From the IMG/VR virus record IMGVR_UViG_3300034101_003081, positions 1 to 64,000 of that record: DNA of 64,000 nt; one strand, written 5' to 3'. Numbering within the stretch: the stretch's first letter is position 1; each line of letters starts with the position of its first letter. Of the stretch, positions 24,626-32,014 are shown piece by piece. The notes under the pieces are model-generated. The model saw only the letters and a program-made list of their open reading frames with translations. It had not been told where the DNA came from and searched no databases. The position numbers and the translations under genes are program-made. Source of the DNA: a virus.

Positions 24626-24636
24626 GAGTGCGGCTC

Positions 24637-24918
24637 CTAGTTGAGTTCCGCGTTTACCAAGAAAAGCACACGCGCCGCGGCTTTCCAGTCGACGCCGTCG
24701 AGGGCTCTGATCAAGAGTTCGTGGGCAAAGCCAGGCGCGCGAACGCGCGCCAAGGAGAGCAGGCACGATGTCTCCATAATCTTGGCGAGGTAGCGCTCTC
24801 GCTCAGATTCCGAGCGCCTTTTTGCGTCGCTGCCTGCCAGCCACTTCTGGGCTTCCTCCAAGAAGTCTTTATGCTTGCGAAACTCGTCGACGATGATCTG
24901 CGTGTATGCGTCTATCAC
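24637..24918 (-). CDS. Small helical protein
   Basis: A 93-residue helical protein from a GTG start at 24918 after GAAGGAAGGA. No motif is recognised. It follows a copy of the dispersed 14-bp element at 24946-24959. Confidence 0.55.
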   Translation of the reverse strand: MIDAYTQIIVDEFRKHKDFLEEAQKWLAGSDAKRRSESERERYLAKIMETSCLLSLARVRAPGFAHELLIRALDGVDWKAAARVLFLVNAELN

Positions 24919-24962
24919 TGAGAGAGTCCTTCCTTCTAGGAGAGTGCGTGTCCGTACAAAAA

Positions 24963-25220
24963 CTACCGATACCGACTGGCGATCGACTGAAGTTCAGAAG
25001 CGTAGGCGTCGAGTGTTGATGCGATGTGCGCCTTCGCCTCGGTCTCGGTCTCGAATACCTTCTCGTAGTACAGAACCCGCATGCGTCCGTCGTCCTTCCG
25101 CCGCACCAACTTGTCAGCAGCGCTCACGACCTCGGCCTGGTACATTTCCACGGATGTTTCTGGGCGGCCAAAGCCGAGACCGGCCCACGCGACCCACACT
25201 GAATGTCCGTCAGCGAGCAT
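24963..25220 (-). CDS. Hypothetical protein
   Basis: An 85-residue protein from ATG 25220 after AGGGAAAG. SVWVAWAGLGFGRPET and EVFETETEAKAHIASTL suggest an alpha/beta fold. It overlaps the upstream gene by 11 bp. Function unknown. Confidence 0.55.
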   Translation of the reverse strand: MLADGHSVWVAWAGLGFGRPETSVEMYQAEVVSAADKLVRRKDDGRMRVLYYEKVFETETEAKAHIASTLDAYASELQSIASRYR

Positions 25221-25524
25221 TTTTCTTTCCCTTTCGTTTCTTGCCGAGAATCTTGTATGGCCTCGGCACCAACCCTGCCGGACTCTTGCGCCGCCCGGCG
25301 ATGTGCAAGACTGCGTACTGACCGTCTCGATCTGTGGCATTGATCCACTCGCAAGCCCCCCTCGCGCAGTGCGAGTGGAACGTGTACGGACCCTTGGCCT
25401 TCATGGCGACCTTCTCGCCGTTGGGGCCTTTCCAGTACGGCCCCCCCGACGCCCGGAACGTATCGCCGCGAGCCAGTTCCACTCGCTCGCTGACACGATA
25501 CGTTCCGGAGACGACAACCTTCAT
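25210..25524 (-). CDS. Hypothetical beta-rich protein
   Basis: A 104-residue protein, starting MKVVVSGTYRVSERVELARG and ending in a Lys/Arg tail. The middle has two Cys (HSHCARGACEW). Start overlaps the upstream stop (ATGA). Function unknown. Confidence 0.55.
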   Translation of the reverse strand: MKVVVSGTYRVSERVELARGDTFRASGGPYWKGPNGEKVAMKAKGPYTFHSHCARGACEWINATDRDGQYAVLHIAGRRKSPAGLVPRPYKILGKKRKGKKNAR

Positions 25525-25874
25525 GCGTCCCGCTCCTTGATCTGGATGTAGAGATTGTCCGGCGCTTCATCGAAGTACTTGAAGAGCGCCGGGCAGAGCC
25601 ATCCATGAACTCCACCCAGGTCATCGCACGCATACCAGTTGCCGCCGTATTCCGGCCCGACGAGCCGGAACGACGTCTGATGCTCAGGGAACTTCTGGTC
25701 CGAGAACACCAGCGTGAACTTCTCTGAACATCCTGGCACTTGCGATGCCAGGGAGCCCAGCACTGAATCCGCACCGGCGACAAACGGCTCCTTGACGAGC
25801 CCCACAGCGGGGTCGTCGAACACGAGGGAACCGTTGTCCCAGTAGGGATGAATCACACGAATCGAGTTCTTCAT
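25521..25874 (-). CDS. DUF6717-like protein
   Basis: A 117-residue protein: NSIRVIHPYWDNGSLVFDDP, GLVKEPFVAGADSVL and YGGNWYACDDLGGVHGWLCP. This pattern matches a small family (DUF6717-like) seen in bacteria and phages with no known function. Start ATG 25874 overlaps the upstream stop. Confidence 0.65.
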   Translation of the reverse strand: MKNSIRVIHPYWDNGSLVFDDPAVGLVKEPFVAGADSVLGSLASQVPGCSEKFTLVFSDQKFPEHQTSFRLVGPEYGGNWYACDDLGGVHGWLCPALFKYFDEAPDNLYIQIKERDA

Positions 25875-26266
25875 TTTTCGTCTCCTTCTTTTTCTGCGGA
25901 CTCGTCGAACACTTCTTGGGCGTGGCTGTGATACCACTCGGCCACCTTCTGCTCGATGTAGCAGTAGATAGCCGTCATGCCATGGTTCTCGCGAGGATTC
26001 GTTCCGATGCCGACAGTCTCGTACGCCTCCTCCAAGTCTCGGCCGTGCAAGTACCACGTCGCCTCGATTTCGCTCGTCCGGATCGGCACCGATCCGTCGA
26101 TGATCGAGTGGACGTCCCCCGAGTAGTCGAGGTCGTTGTGCAGGCACGGCAGGTCTTCGGGCTCCTCTCGCTCAACGTAAGACTTGAGCAAGTCTCGAAC
26201 TTCGTCGATCGCCGAGTCGACACGATCTTGCAGCGTGTCTTCGATCTCGATGGTGATCTTGGGCAT
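25871..26266 (-). CDS. Hypothetical acidic protein
   Basis: A 131-residue acidic protein from ATG 26266 with AAGGAG. It begins PKITIEIEDTLQDRVDSAI and ends with an acidic tail. No family recognised. Confidence 0.6.
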   Translation of the reverse strand: MPKITIEIEDTLQDRVDSAIDEVRDLLKSYVEREEPEDLPCLHNDLDYSGDVHSIIDGSVPIRTSEIEATWYLHGRDLEEAYETVGIGTNPRENHGMTAIYCYIEQKVAEWYHSHAQEVFDESAEKEGDEK

Positions 26267-26286
26267 GGTCAGGACTCCTTTTTCTT

Positions 26287-26754
26287 TTAGACAGGCCACA
26301 CGTACGGAAGATCAGCCGGCTCGGACCATCCGAACCGCGAGTAATGCTCCGGAAACTTCCGGAGAAGGTTGGAGCGATGACTGGCATGGAACTCTGGCCG
26401 ACCAATCCAGCCTGGGAGCCCAGAGACGCTGCTCGGTGCGATGTCGGCGTAGGTCAGGCGAATCCACTCGCTGGCCTCGACGAACTGCTGAGTTAGCGTG
26501 TCCTTAAAACCCCTGGCGACCCACTCGTCGCAGACGGCGATCGCGTAGTGGGCCAGGGCCCGCTCGAAGCCGTACCACGCCTTGACGGCGGGGTGGTTCT
26601 TCCAGCGGCTCGCCGAGTTGCCATCGTGCTGGCCGACAGGCACACCGAGAGCGATGAGGATTTGCTTGGCCTCGACTCGCTGCTTGCCGAGACGACGGTC
26701 GTCGAGGCAGCGGGCCGAGTCGCGAAACGATGGCAGGGGCAGGAATGTTTGCAT
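26287..26754 (-). CDS. Pyrimidine-dimer DNA glycosylase-like protein (MSMEG_6728-type)
   Basis: A 155-residue protein. MQTFLPLPSFRDSARCLDDRRLGKQRVEAKQ-type start, KNHPAVKAWYGFERAL and the ending RSNLLRKFPEHYSRFGW are the signature of the MSMEG_6728/pyrimidine-dimer-glycosylase-like family. DNA repair is a family-level guess. Start ATG 26754 with AAGGAG. Confidence 0.75.
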   Translation of the reverse strand: MQTFLPLPSFRDSARCLDDRRLGKQRVEAKQILIALGVPVGQHDGNSASRWKNHPAVKAWYGFERALAHYAIAVCDEWVARGFKDTLTQQFVEASEWIRLTYADIAPSSVSGLPGWIGRPEFHASHRSNLLRKFPEHYSRFGWSEPADLPYVWPV

Positions 26755-26822
26755 TGCTTTGCGTCTCCTTGTGTTGCGTATCCGTACAACTGTGCGAACT
26801 ATCGGGAATGGTTGCGAGATCG

Positions 26823-27071
26823 TCAAGGGGTCGTTCGTGCGTATGACAGAACTGCGAGAGCCTCGCGAACGAGACGCTCGGTTTGCTCGTGCCTCTGCTG
26901 CCGCATCTCTGCGAAGCCGGTGTACTTTCCGCTCAGGTCGCAGTACGCGATGCTCTCGTTCGCCTTGTCGACGAGGCGGCGAACCTTGATCGCCTCGTTG
27001 GCGAGCAACTTCGCGACGAGGTCGGCCTGGGCTGGCGTAAGCGTGATTGTGACTGGCTGGCGATCGTTCAT
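26823..27071 (-). CDS. Small helical protein
   Basis: An 82-residue helical protein, ITLTPAQADLVAKLLANEA, from ATG 27071 with GGAGGAG. It looks like a small dimeric coiled coil. It follows the dispersed element at 27099-27112. Function unknown. Confidence 0.6.
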   Translation of the reverse strand: MNDRQPVTITLTPAQADLVAKLLANEAIKVRRLVDKANESIAYCDLSGKYTGFAEMRQQRHEQTERLVREALAVLSYARTTP

Positions 27072-27098
27072 GGCTCCTCCGTAGCGTGGCAAGTGGTA

Positions 27099-27112
27099 GC
27101 GTGTCCGTACAA
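27099..27112 (-). promoter_or_regulatory. Representative copy of the dispersed 14-bp element
   Basis: On the coding strand this reads TTGTACGGACACGC. The other fifteen copies are at 16422, 22074, 24946, 26776, 28215, 28830, 31194, 33470, 36140, 37824, 40817, 41565, 44022, 53368 and 62986 (each start +13). Most lie just after the stop of the upstream gene and before the site or start of the next one. Confidence 0.75.
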
Positions 27113-27126
27113 AATCTGTCAAGCCG

Positions 27127-27405
27127 TTATTTTTGAGATTCTTCTTCGAGTTTCTTCCTGAGCCAGTTCGCATCGTCGACGAGCCCGCGCTCAACGAACT
27201 CTTCGATACGGCGTTCGAGCGAGCAGAGCCTGCACCCAGGCGTGTTGTTTCCGCACAGAAACTTGTTTCCGCGATCGCACTGTCTCCCGTGCGGGCACTT
27301 GTGCGGACGCATGCCCTTTCCGGTGTGTATTTTCGGGTTCGACATGATCTCTCGCCCGCAGTGTCCGCACCGCTTTCGCTTTGGAGCAAGCGGCGACCGT
27401 CTCAT
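27127..27405 (-). CDS. Cysteine-rich zinc-finger-like protein
   Basis: A 92-residue basic protein with Cys/His clusters: CGHCG, HKCPHGRQC, FLCG and CRLC, probably binding two zinc ions. A C-terminal helix EERRIEEFVERG-type follows. It overlaps the next gene upstream (ATGA). Probably binds nucleic acid. Confidence 0.6.
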   Translation of the reverse strand: MRRSPLAPKRKRCGHCGREIMSNPKIHTGKGMRPHKCPHGRQCDRGNKFLCGNNTPGCRLCSLERRIEEFVERGLVDDANWLRKKLEEESQK

Positions 27406-27623
27406 GCCTTGTCTCCCAGCGATGCCAGCACGTCTTCCAACTTGTCCCGCAGTTCTTCAGCCGCTGCGAGTCTTGCATTGAACTCGTCTCGACGCTCTGG
27501 TTCGAGGTCGTAGATCGCGTCGTTGCCGTTGTCGATGTACTGCTGGATCGCCTCCAGCACGGCCCAGAACTTGGCGTGCGTCGTGAGGCCCAGGTACACG
27601 CCTGAGTAGTCGCGGGGGGTCAT
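27402..27623 (-). CDS. Small helical protein
   Basis: A 73-residue protein from ATG 27623, with HAKFWAVLEAIQQYID and AAAEELRDKLEDVLASL helices. The start overlaps the TGA of the frameshifted gene before it (ATGA), which supports this start over the longer in-frame version at 27731. Confidence 0.6.
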   Translation of the reverse strand: MTPRDYSGVYLGLTTHAKFWAVLEAIQQYIDNGNDAIYDLEPERRDEFNARLAAAEELRDKLEDVLASLGDKA

Positions 27624-27731
27624 GGGTAGGTGTCTCCGTTGATGTTCACCAACTGGTCGTCCAGCACGTACCACTCCTGGCCGGGGTAGTTCTCCTGCGG
27701 CAGTCACGAACGCGATTCTGTACTCTTTCAT
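27620..27731 (-). pseudogene. Frameshifted small gene
   Basis: ATG 27731 has a ribosome site and begins MKEYRIAFVT, after which that frame becomes Arg/Pro-rich. The +1 frame reads PQENYPGQEWYVLDDQLV and ends with TGA inside the next ATG, a typical coupled ending. One base inserted or a +1 slip near 27703 would join them. It could be a sequencing error, a real mutation or recoding. Confidence 0.5.
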
Positions 27732-27773
27732 GGCTCAAGTCTCCAAATGATGGGTGCAAGTCTAGGTCAAGTC

Positions 27774-28193
27774 TCACGAAACTCGAACGGCATCTCCGCT
27801 GGCGAGCAGCGACTCGGCGTCGCCGTACTCGCTCTTCGTCCAGTGCGTGTTGCGGCCCTGGTTGTAGGTGATCTCCTCGCGAATCTCGCACCACAGGCCG
27901 TGGCCTGGGAAGTCGATCCACTGCACGACGCACGTATTGCGGCTCGCCGGGCCGTAGCACGGCAGCGAGGCAATGTAGTCGATACTGTCCTTGATGCCCT
28001 TCGCAGTGGTGTCGAACTCGACGATGCACTGCGACTCCGCGCGGCGAACGGGCTGCTGGCTTTCCGTGAGCCGAACCCTCCACAGCCGCCGGCGTCCGTT
28101 CTTCTGGCGGGACACCACTTCCGCATTCACGTAGCGGTTCTGCCAGCAATGCGGGTACGTGGTGCCGATCTCGATTTTGGGCTTGGTCTTCAT
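27774..28193 (-). CDS. Hypothetical protein
   Basis: A 139-residue protein starting MKTKPKIEIGTTYPH; beta-rich with a central RRRLWRVRLT strand and several Trp. ATG 28193 follows GGGACC. No family recognised. Confidence 0.55.
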   Translation of the reverse strand: MKTKPKIEIGTTYPHCWQNRYVNAEVVSRQKNGRRRLWRVRLTESQQPVRRAESQCIVEFDTTAKGIKDSIDYIASLPCYGPASRNTCVVQWIDFPGHGLWCEIREEITYNQGRNTHWTKSEYGDAESLLASGDAVRVS

Positions 28194-28264
28194 TGGCGGT
28201 CCCTTTCTGCGTGTGTGTGTCCGAACAAGTCTGCAAGCCTCTGCCAGGCGATGAAACATGACAG

Positions 28265-28768
28265 TCATTTCCTCGCATGCTCGATGGCCTTGGCCGTCGC
28301 AGCCGCCGACCGGCACAAGCCGCGGTTCTCGGAACCCCACTCGCCGAACTGGTCTTCGTCCGAATAGTGCCGGGCGTCGTCGAGCAATTCGTCGATGCCG
28401 GGATCGTCGGGCCGCAGCCAGACGAACCGGCTCGACCGCTTGACCGGCGTGCAGTACGGTTCGCAATCACGCTCCTCGTGGTCATCGAAGAACTTGGCAG
28501 GCACGCGGATGGTCGCCTCCGCGCCATGCTCATTCGGCACCGACGACAGCCAGCCCCGGCCGTGAGACCCGACTCGTACCAGCGGCGTGGTGCCGTCGCG
28601 GCCAGCGGTCTCGATGTAGCCAAACTCGTAACACTTCCACCACGTTCTGTCTGCAATACCGTCCGGCCGCTTGCAGCACGCAGAGCCGAGCCGCTTGCAC
28701 TCCGCGTCAATCTTGCCGATCGCTGCCACCTGCGACGGACTCGGCCTGCGTTTCTTCTTGTGTCGCAT
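28265..28768 (-). CDS. Hypothetical protein
   Basis: A 167-residue protein from ATG 28768 (GGAGG at 9 bases). Basic start, then Cys-containing middle (CKRLGSACCKRP) and a C-terminal helix. Function unknown. Confidence 0.5.
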   Translation of the reverse strand: MRHKKKRRPSPSQVAAIGKIDAECKRLGSACCKRPDGIADRTWWKCYEFGYIETAGRDGTTPLVRVGSHGRGWLSSVPNEHGAEATIRVPAKFFDDHEERDCEPYCTPVKRSSRFVWLRPDDPGIDELLDDARHYSDEDQFGEWGSENRGLCRSAAATAKAIEHARK

Positions 28769-28843
28769 TGTCCCGTCCTCCGTTTGTAGTCCCATCGTCC
28801 CGACCCGTGCTGCGGAACGCCCGCAGTACGGGTGTCCGAACAA

Positions 28844-29107
28844 TCAGCCAGCCGAGACCTCTCGCCACTCCGTAGCGTGCCTGCTGCCGCCGTATTCTCC
28901 GCCATTGAAGCCGCCGGGGAGCGCGTCGGGGAAGTGGGCATTCGGCTCGCTCGTCAGCACGAATGACTTGACCACGACGCCTTCGCTCGTGGCACTGAAT
29001 CGGCACTGGCTGGCGCGGCAGCGGTGGCCGTACTTGATGATGACGTCGCCGTCCTGCACGTCCAAGGCGCTGATCCGCTCGGCCTGGGTCTTGTTGATCG
29101 TTTCCAT
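28844..29107 (-). CDS. Hypothetical protein
   Basis: An 87-residue protein from ATG 29107 (AAAGGAG). DVQDGDVIIKYGHRCRASQ is a beta-hairpin-like pattern; the end is GGEYGGSRHATEWREV. It has its own promoter at 29150-29178, so it is a single-gene unit. Function unknown. Confidence 0.55.
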   Translation of the reverse strand: METINKTQAERISALDVQDGDVIIKYGHRCRASQCRFSATSEGVVVKSFVLTSEPNAHFPDALPGGFNGGEYGGSRHATEWREVSAG

Positions 29108-29149
29108 TGTCGCGTCTCCTTTGGGCATGTCGTTCACTCGTCTACGACA

Positions 29150-29204
29150 AGTATTGCAGATGTCGGGAGTGCTGTCAAGCGAAAAAAAGGGGGCTATGAC
29201 ACAA
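29150..29204 (-). promoter_or_regulatory. Sigma70-type promoter with upstream TTGTGTCATAG box
   Basis: -35 TTGACA at 29178-29173, 17-base spacer, -10 AATACT at 29155-29150; TTGTGTCATAG box at 29204-29194. It precedes the gene ending at 28844. Nearly identical to the copy at 29738-29792. Confidence 0.8.
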
Positions 29205-29217
29205 GTCAAAAACCCGG

Positions 29218-29667
29218 TCAGCCGTCGAACTCCGAAGTCTCGTACGCCTCAATCACGTCGTCGATGGTCAACTTGCCGGCAGCGATCAGAGACTTGACCG
29301 TGTACCGGCAGAGCGTCTCGACAGAAACCCCGCACTCAGCAGCGGCCTCGCGAAGAGTCGATGGCCCGCGGTCTTCGTGCGTGTCCAACTTGGCGAAGAC
29401 ATCGTGAACGTCTTGCGGCACGTTGTGGGCCAGAATCCGGCCGTCAGCGAAGGTGTACTCGACGTCCTTGTGAAGGACCGTGCTGCCGTTGGTCGTGACT
29501 TCCTGCTCGTAGTCCGTCGCGCGGATCGTCGTCCCGGCCTTGAAGGCCGCGACGCCGCGGACGCCGTACTTGCACCGCTTGTCGTAATGCGGATTCGGCA
29601 CGTCCTGCGAGAGCGTGAAGTACCGGCTCGACACGGGCTTGCGGGGTCCGATATTGACGTTGCTCAC
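29218..29667 (-). CDS. Hypothetical protein with C-terminal HTH-like part
   Basis: A 149-residue protein from GTG 29667 (AAGGAG). The N-terminal half is beta-rich (RYFTLSQDV, RGVAAFKAGTTIRA). Residues ~100-140 (LREAAAECGVSVETLCRYTV) look like a helix-turn-helix. It may regulate genes near it. Confidence 0.55.
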   Translation of the reverse strand: MSNVNIGPRKPVSSRYFTLSQDVPNPHYDKRCKYGVRGVAAFKAGTTIRATDYEQEVTTNGSTVLHKDVEYTFADGRILAHNVPQDVHDVFAKLDTHEDRGPSTLREAAAECGVSVETLCRYTVKSLIAAGKLTIDDVIEAYETSEFDG

Positions 29668-29737
29668 GGGATGGTCTCCTTGGTCTTGCGTCTCTCGATC
29701 AGCCAGCCACGCGGCTGTCGTTCACTCGTCTACGACA

Positions 29738-29792
29738 AGTATTGCAGATGTCGGGAGTGCTGTCAAGCGAAAAAATGGGGGCTATGACACAA
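29738..29792 (-). promoter_or_regulatory. Sigma70-type promoter, second copy
   Basis: -35 TTGACA at 29766-29761, 17-base spacer, -10 AATACT at 29743-29738; upstream TTGTGTCATAG at 29792-29782. It serves the gene ending at 29218. Confidence 0.8.
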
Positions 29793-29811
29793 GTCAAAAA
29801 CCCCCTGTTTT

Positions 29812-30096
29812 TCAGCCGTAATGCTTATCCGGCGTGAACCCCTGCGGCGGCTTGCCTCGTCCTCGACGTCCTTCCCTGGCGGCCTGGGCCCGCTGGGCGG
29901 CCTGCTCCTTCTTGTAGGCCTTGCACTCGTCGAGGTCGAACGCCAGAGATCGCGGGCCAAGTCTCCACGAACTCAGTCGCCCGGTTCGAGCCAGCCACCG
30001 CAGGTTGCTCATCGAGCAGCCGATGACTTTCGCCGCTTCTCTGGTCAGCACGAGTTGTCGCTTGTCCGCCGGTGTCGCCGCTACCTTCTCAGCCAT
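29812..30096 (-). CDS. Excisionase-like HTH protein
   Basis: A 94-residue protein. LTREAAKVIGCSMSNLRWLA ... RSLAFDLDECKAYKKE is the HTH_17/excisionase-type winged helix; the C-terminus is basic. It may act as a recombination directionality factor or a regulator. ATG 30096 follows GAGGAG. Confidence 0.7.
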   Translation of the reverse strand: MAEKVAATPADKRQLVLTREAAKVIGCSMSNLRWLARTGRLSSWRLGPRSLAFDLDECKAYKKEQAAQRAQAAREGRRGRGKPPQGFTPDKHYG

Positions 30097-30352
30097 GGTT
30101 CTCGTCTCCTCGGGGTGAAAGTCTGAATCGCAGGGCACTCTCAATAATCCAGATATCTCGGTCCACGTACGGGTCGCCAGCATGCTTCTTGATCGCCTCC
30201 AGCACTTGCTTGGCAAACCGAAGGTTCTTCACGTAGCAGACTCGACCAGTCTCGCCTGGGCGAGGCATGACATCGGGCTTTGGCAAGTCTGCCCGTGCCT
30301 TCTCCCATGTTTGGAGCGACAGTTCAGTCTTGTGGTGGGCGTCGTCGTTCAC
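30089..30352 (-). CDS. Hypothetical protein
   Basis: An 87-residue protein from GTG 30352 (GTGA overlap). MNDDAHHKTELSLQTWEKA then KHAGDPYVDRDIWIIESA. No family recognised. Confidence 0.5.
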   Translation of the reverse strand: MNDDAHHKTELSLQTWEKARADLPKPDVMPRPGETGRVCYVKNLRFAKQVLEAIKKHAGDPYVDRDIWIIESALRFRLSPRGDENHG

Positions 30353-30570
30353 GAGATGACCTCCCAGCCGATGCAGGAAAACACCCGGCCCGTCTCTGCG
30401 ACGTCAGGATCGTCGGCATCTCCAGAGACGAGCGTTAGGGTTCTCGCTGTCTTGTCGATGCGAAACACGACGCCAGACCGCGGGATTGCCCACACGCCGC
30501 CGTCCTTGAGCATGTCGACGACCTGCTGGCACCAGTCTAGCGTTGATTGCGGATATGAAAAAGTGACCAT
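30349..30570 (-). CDS. Hypothetical protein
   Basis: A 73-residue protein from ATG 30570 with GAGGAG. It ends RVFSCIGWEVIS. Coupled to the next gene by GTGA. Function unknown. Confidence 0.5.
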   Translation of the reverse strand: MVTFSYPQSTLDWCQQVVDMLKDGGVWAIPRSGVVFRIDKTARTLTLVSGDADDPDVAETGRVFSCIGWEVIS

Positions 30571-30574
30571 AGGT

Positions 30575-30784
30575 CTAGTTGCTCCTCTCTTGTTGAAACT
30601 GGATCGCCATGTCCTCGGCCGTTGCTGGCTTGAGGAGCCTGACGAGGTGATGCTCGCCGCAGCCGCAGAAGGCCTTGTCGTCCCCCTTCGCAGAGAACAC
30701 GACGCGGGCTGTCGTCGGGCAGTACCCGAACGCTTCGCAGACTGCACGGAAGTAGTTGGTCAATTGCTGCAAGTCATGGGCCAT
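30575..30784 (-). CDS. Hypothetical protein
   Basis: A 69-residue protein with KAFCGCGEHHLVRLL (possible metal site). The start overlaps the upstream gene by 25 bp. Function unknown. Confidence 0.45.
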   Translation of the reverse strand: MAHDLQQLTNYFRAVCEAFGYCPTTARVVFSAKGDDKAFCGCGEHHLVRLLKPATAEDMAIQFQQERSN

Positions 30785-31173
30785 GGGCGGTTACTCCAGA
30801 AGAATCGGGCTCGGTCCTCGGTCTCGAACGGCCCGCAGGCGATCGAGCCGTTGACGCAGACGTACCAGCCGTCGTCGCTGAAGACGAGGACAGGCTGATC
30901 GTGCTGCGCCTCAAGCAGTTTTTTCCAGGCCGACTCGATGACGTCTCGCAGTTCGCACGGCATGGACTCGACGTCAGCCTTCTTGAGAAACTCCCACGCC
31001 GCCGCGCACAGCCCAGCCGCATCCGACGCTGTGAGTTCGTTCTGGGACTCAAGTTTCGCCCTCGCGGAACGGATGTGCGGCTCGAACATCTTGGGAATGA
31101 GGCTGTGTTCGTCGAGCAAGTCGACGACGGCTCGCAGACTGCTCTTTTCTTTTCCGGTGAATGTGCTGCTCAT
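30760..31173 (-). CDS. Hypothetical protein
   Basis: A 137-residue protein: helical first half, beta-rich second half (PVLVFSDDGWYVCVNGSIA). ATG 31173 after AAAGGAGAG, preceded by a copy of the dispersed element. Function unknown. Confidence 0.55.
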   Translation of the reverse strand: MSSTFTGKEKSSLRAVVDLLDEHSLIPKMFEPHIRSARAKLESQNELTASDAAGLCAAAWEFLKKADVESMPCELRDVIESAWKKLLEAQHDQPVLVFSDDGWYVCVNGSIACGPFETEDRARFFWSNRPWPMTCSN

Positions 31174-31219
31174 TGGCGTCTCTCCTTTGGGTTCCGTGTC
31201 CAGACAAGCCTCGCGACAG

Positions 31220-31630
31220 TCACTCTGTGACGGGCTCGTGAGTGCCGCCGAAGAAACTCGACGGCGGCCGTGGCAGTTGCCGCAGGAACTCCCAGAGCCC
31301 TGTCAGCGTTGTGGTGTAGATGTCCTCGATCTCGATGCGTCCGTCGTCGGGCTGCTCGACCAGGGTCCGGATCACGACGGACTTCGCCGTGACGTGGGCC
31401 TCGATCGTGCATCGCTCGTAGACCGGGTCTTGCACGACGATCGCGAAGAACGGCTCCTCGTCGGGGTCGTAGTCTCCGGCGTCGGGTTGCGGCCCGGCCC
31501 GCTCCTCCATGATCGTGTCGTTGAACGGCAGCAGACTCGCACGGGCCACGACGAGCCCTGGAGCAAACTCACGCACGTACTGAAGGCTGTCGTTGATCGA
31601 GTCGGCGACGGACTTCTTTTTCTTGCTCAC
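31220..31630 (-). CDS. Hypothetical protein
   Basis: A 136-residue protein starting MSKKKKSVADSINDSLQYV; beta-rich in the middle (FFAIVVQDPVYERC). GTG 31630 overlaps the upstream stop (GTGA). Function unknown. Confidence 0.5.
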   Translation of the reverse strand: MSKKKKSVADSINDSLQYVREFAPGLVVARASLLPFNDTIMEERAGPQPDAGDYDPDEEPFFAIVVQDPVYERCTIEAHVTAKSVVIRTLVEQPDDGRIEIEDIYTTTLTGLWEFLRQLPRPPSSFFGGTHEPVTE

Positions 31631-31998
31631 GATTGCGCTCCTTTCGGTGCCAGTTGCGATGCCAGTTTAATGCACTCGTCGCGAACGTAGTCGACGTCGC
31701 GGAAGATGCCGGTTGTCTCAATGCCAATGCTACTGAGCCCAGGCACGGCGTCGCCGGCGTGGGACGTGTCGAAGCCCAACCACCAGCGTTCGCCGTCTTC
31801 TTCTTCCCATGGCAGTCTCCAGTCCGACCACGTCACGCCGCCGTGAACGTCGAACGACTCGTCGCTTCCATTGGCGCCGGCCGGAGCCTCCACGTAGCCG
31901 TTGTAGTTCCGGAGCAGTGGCCCGCCGAGTGCAATGACGCACCGAAGCCCGTGGGCCTCGAACACGTCGACGACACGGTCGTGATTTAGCGATGTCAT
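31627..31998 (-). CDS. Conserved phage protein
   Basis: A 123-residue protein. RNYNGYVEAPAGANG, FDVHGGVTWSDW and WWLGFDTSHAGDAVPG form a pattern I know as a recurring small phage/plasmid protein without known role. ATG 31998 after AAAAGGAG. Confidence 0.65.
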   Translation of the reverse strand: MTSLNHDRVVDVFEAHGLRCVIALGGPLLRNYNGYVEAPAGANGSDESFDVHGGVTWSDWRLPWEEEDGERWWLGFDTSHAGDAVPGLSSIGIETTGIFRDVDYVRDECIKLASQLAPKGAQS

Positions 31999-32014
31999 GT
32001 CTTGGTCTCCTTTT

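Larger units (their letters stand above)
29131..29805 (-). repeat. Duplicated ~85-bp promoter segment
   Basis: 29131-29215 and 29719-29805 are the same ~85-bp sequence apart from a one-base length change and a substitution. They hold the promoter and the upstream box, and include a T-rich or A-rich run. Direct repeats with a gene between them allow deletion by recombination. Confidence 0.85.

Noticed and set aside
27402-27731. 109-residue version of the helical protein at 27402
   Set aside because: The extra 36 residues are Arg/Pro-rich, while the next frame carries a convincing coding tail ending at ATG 27623.
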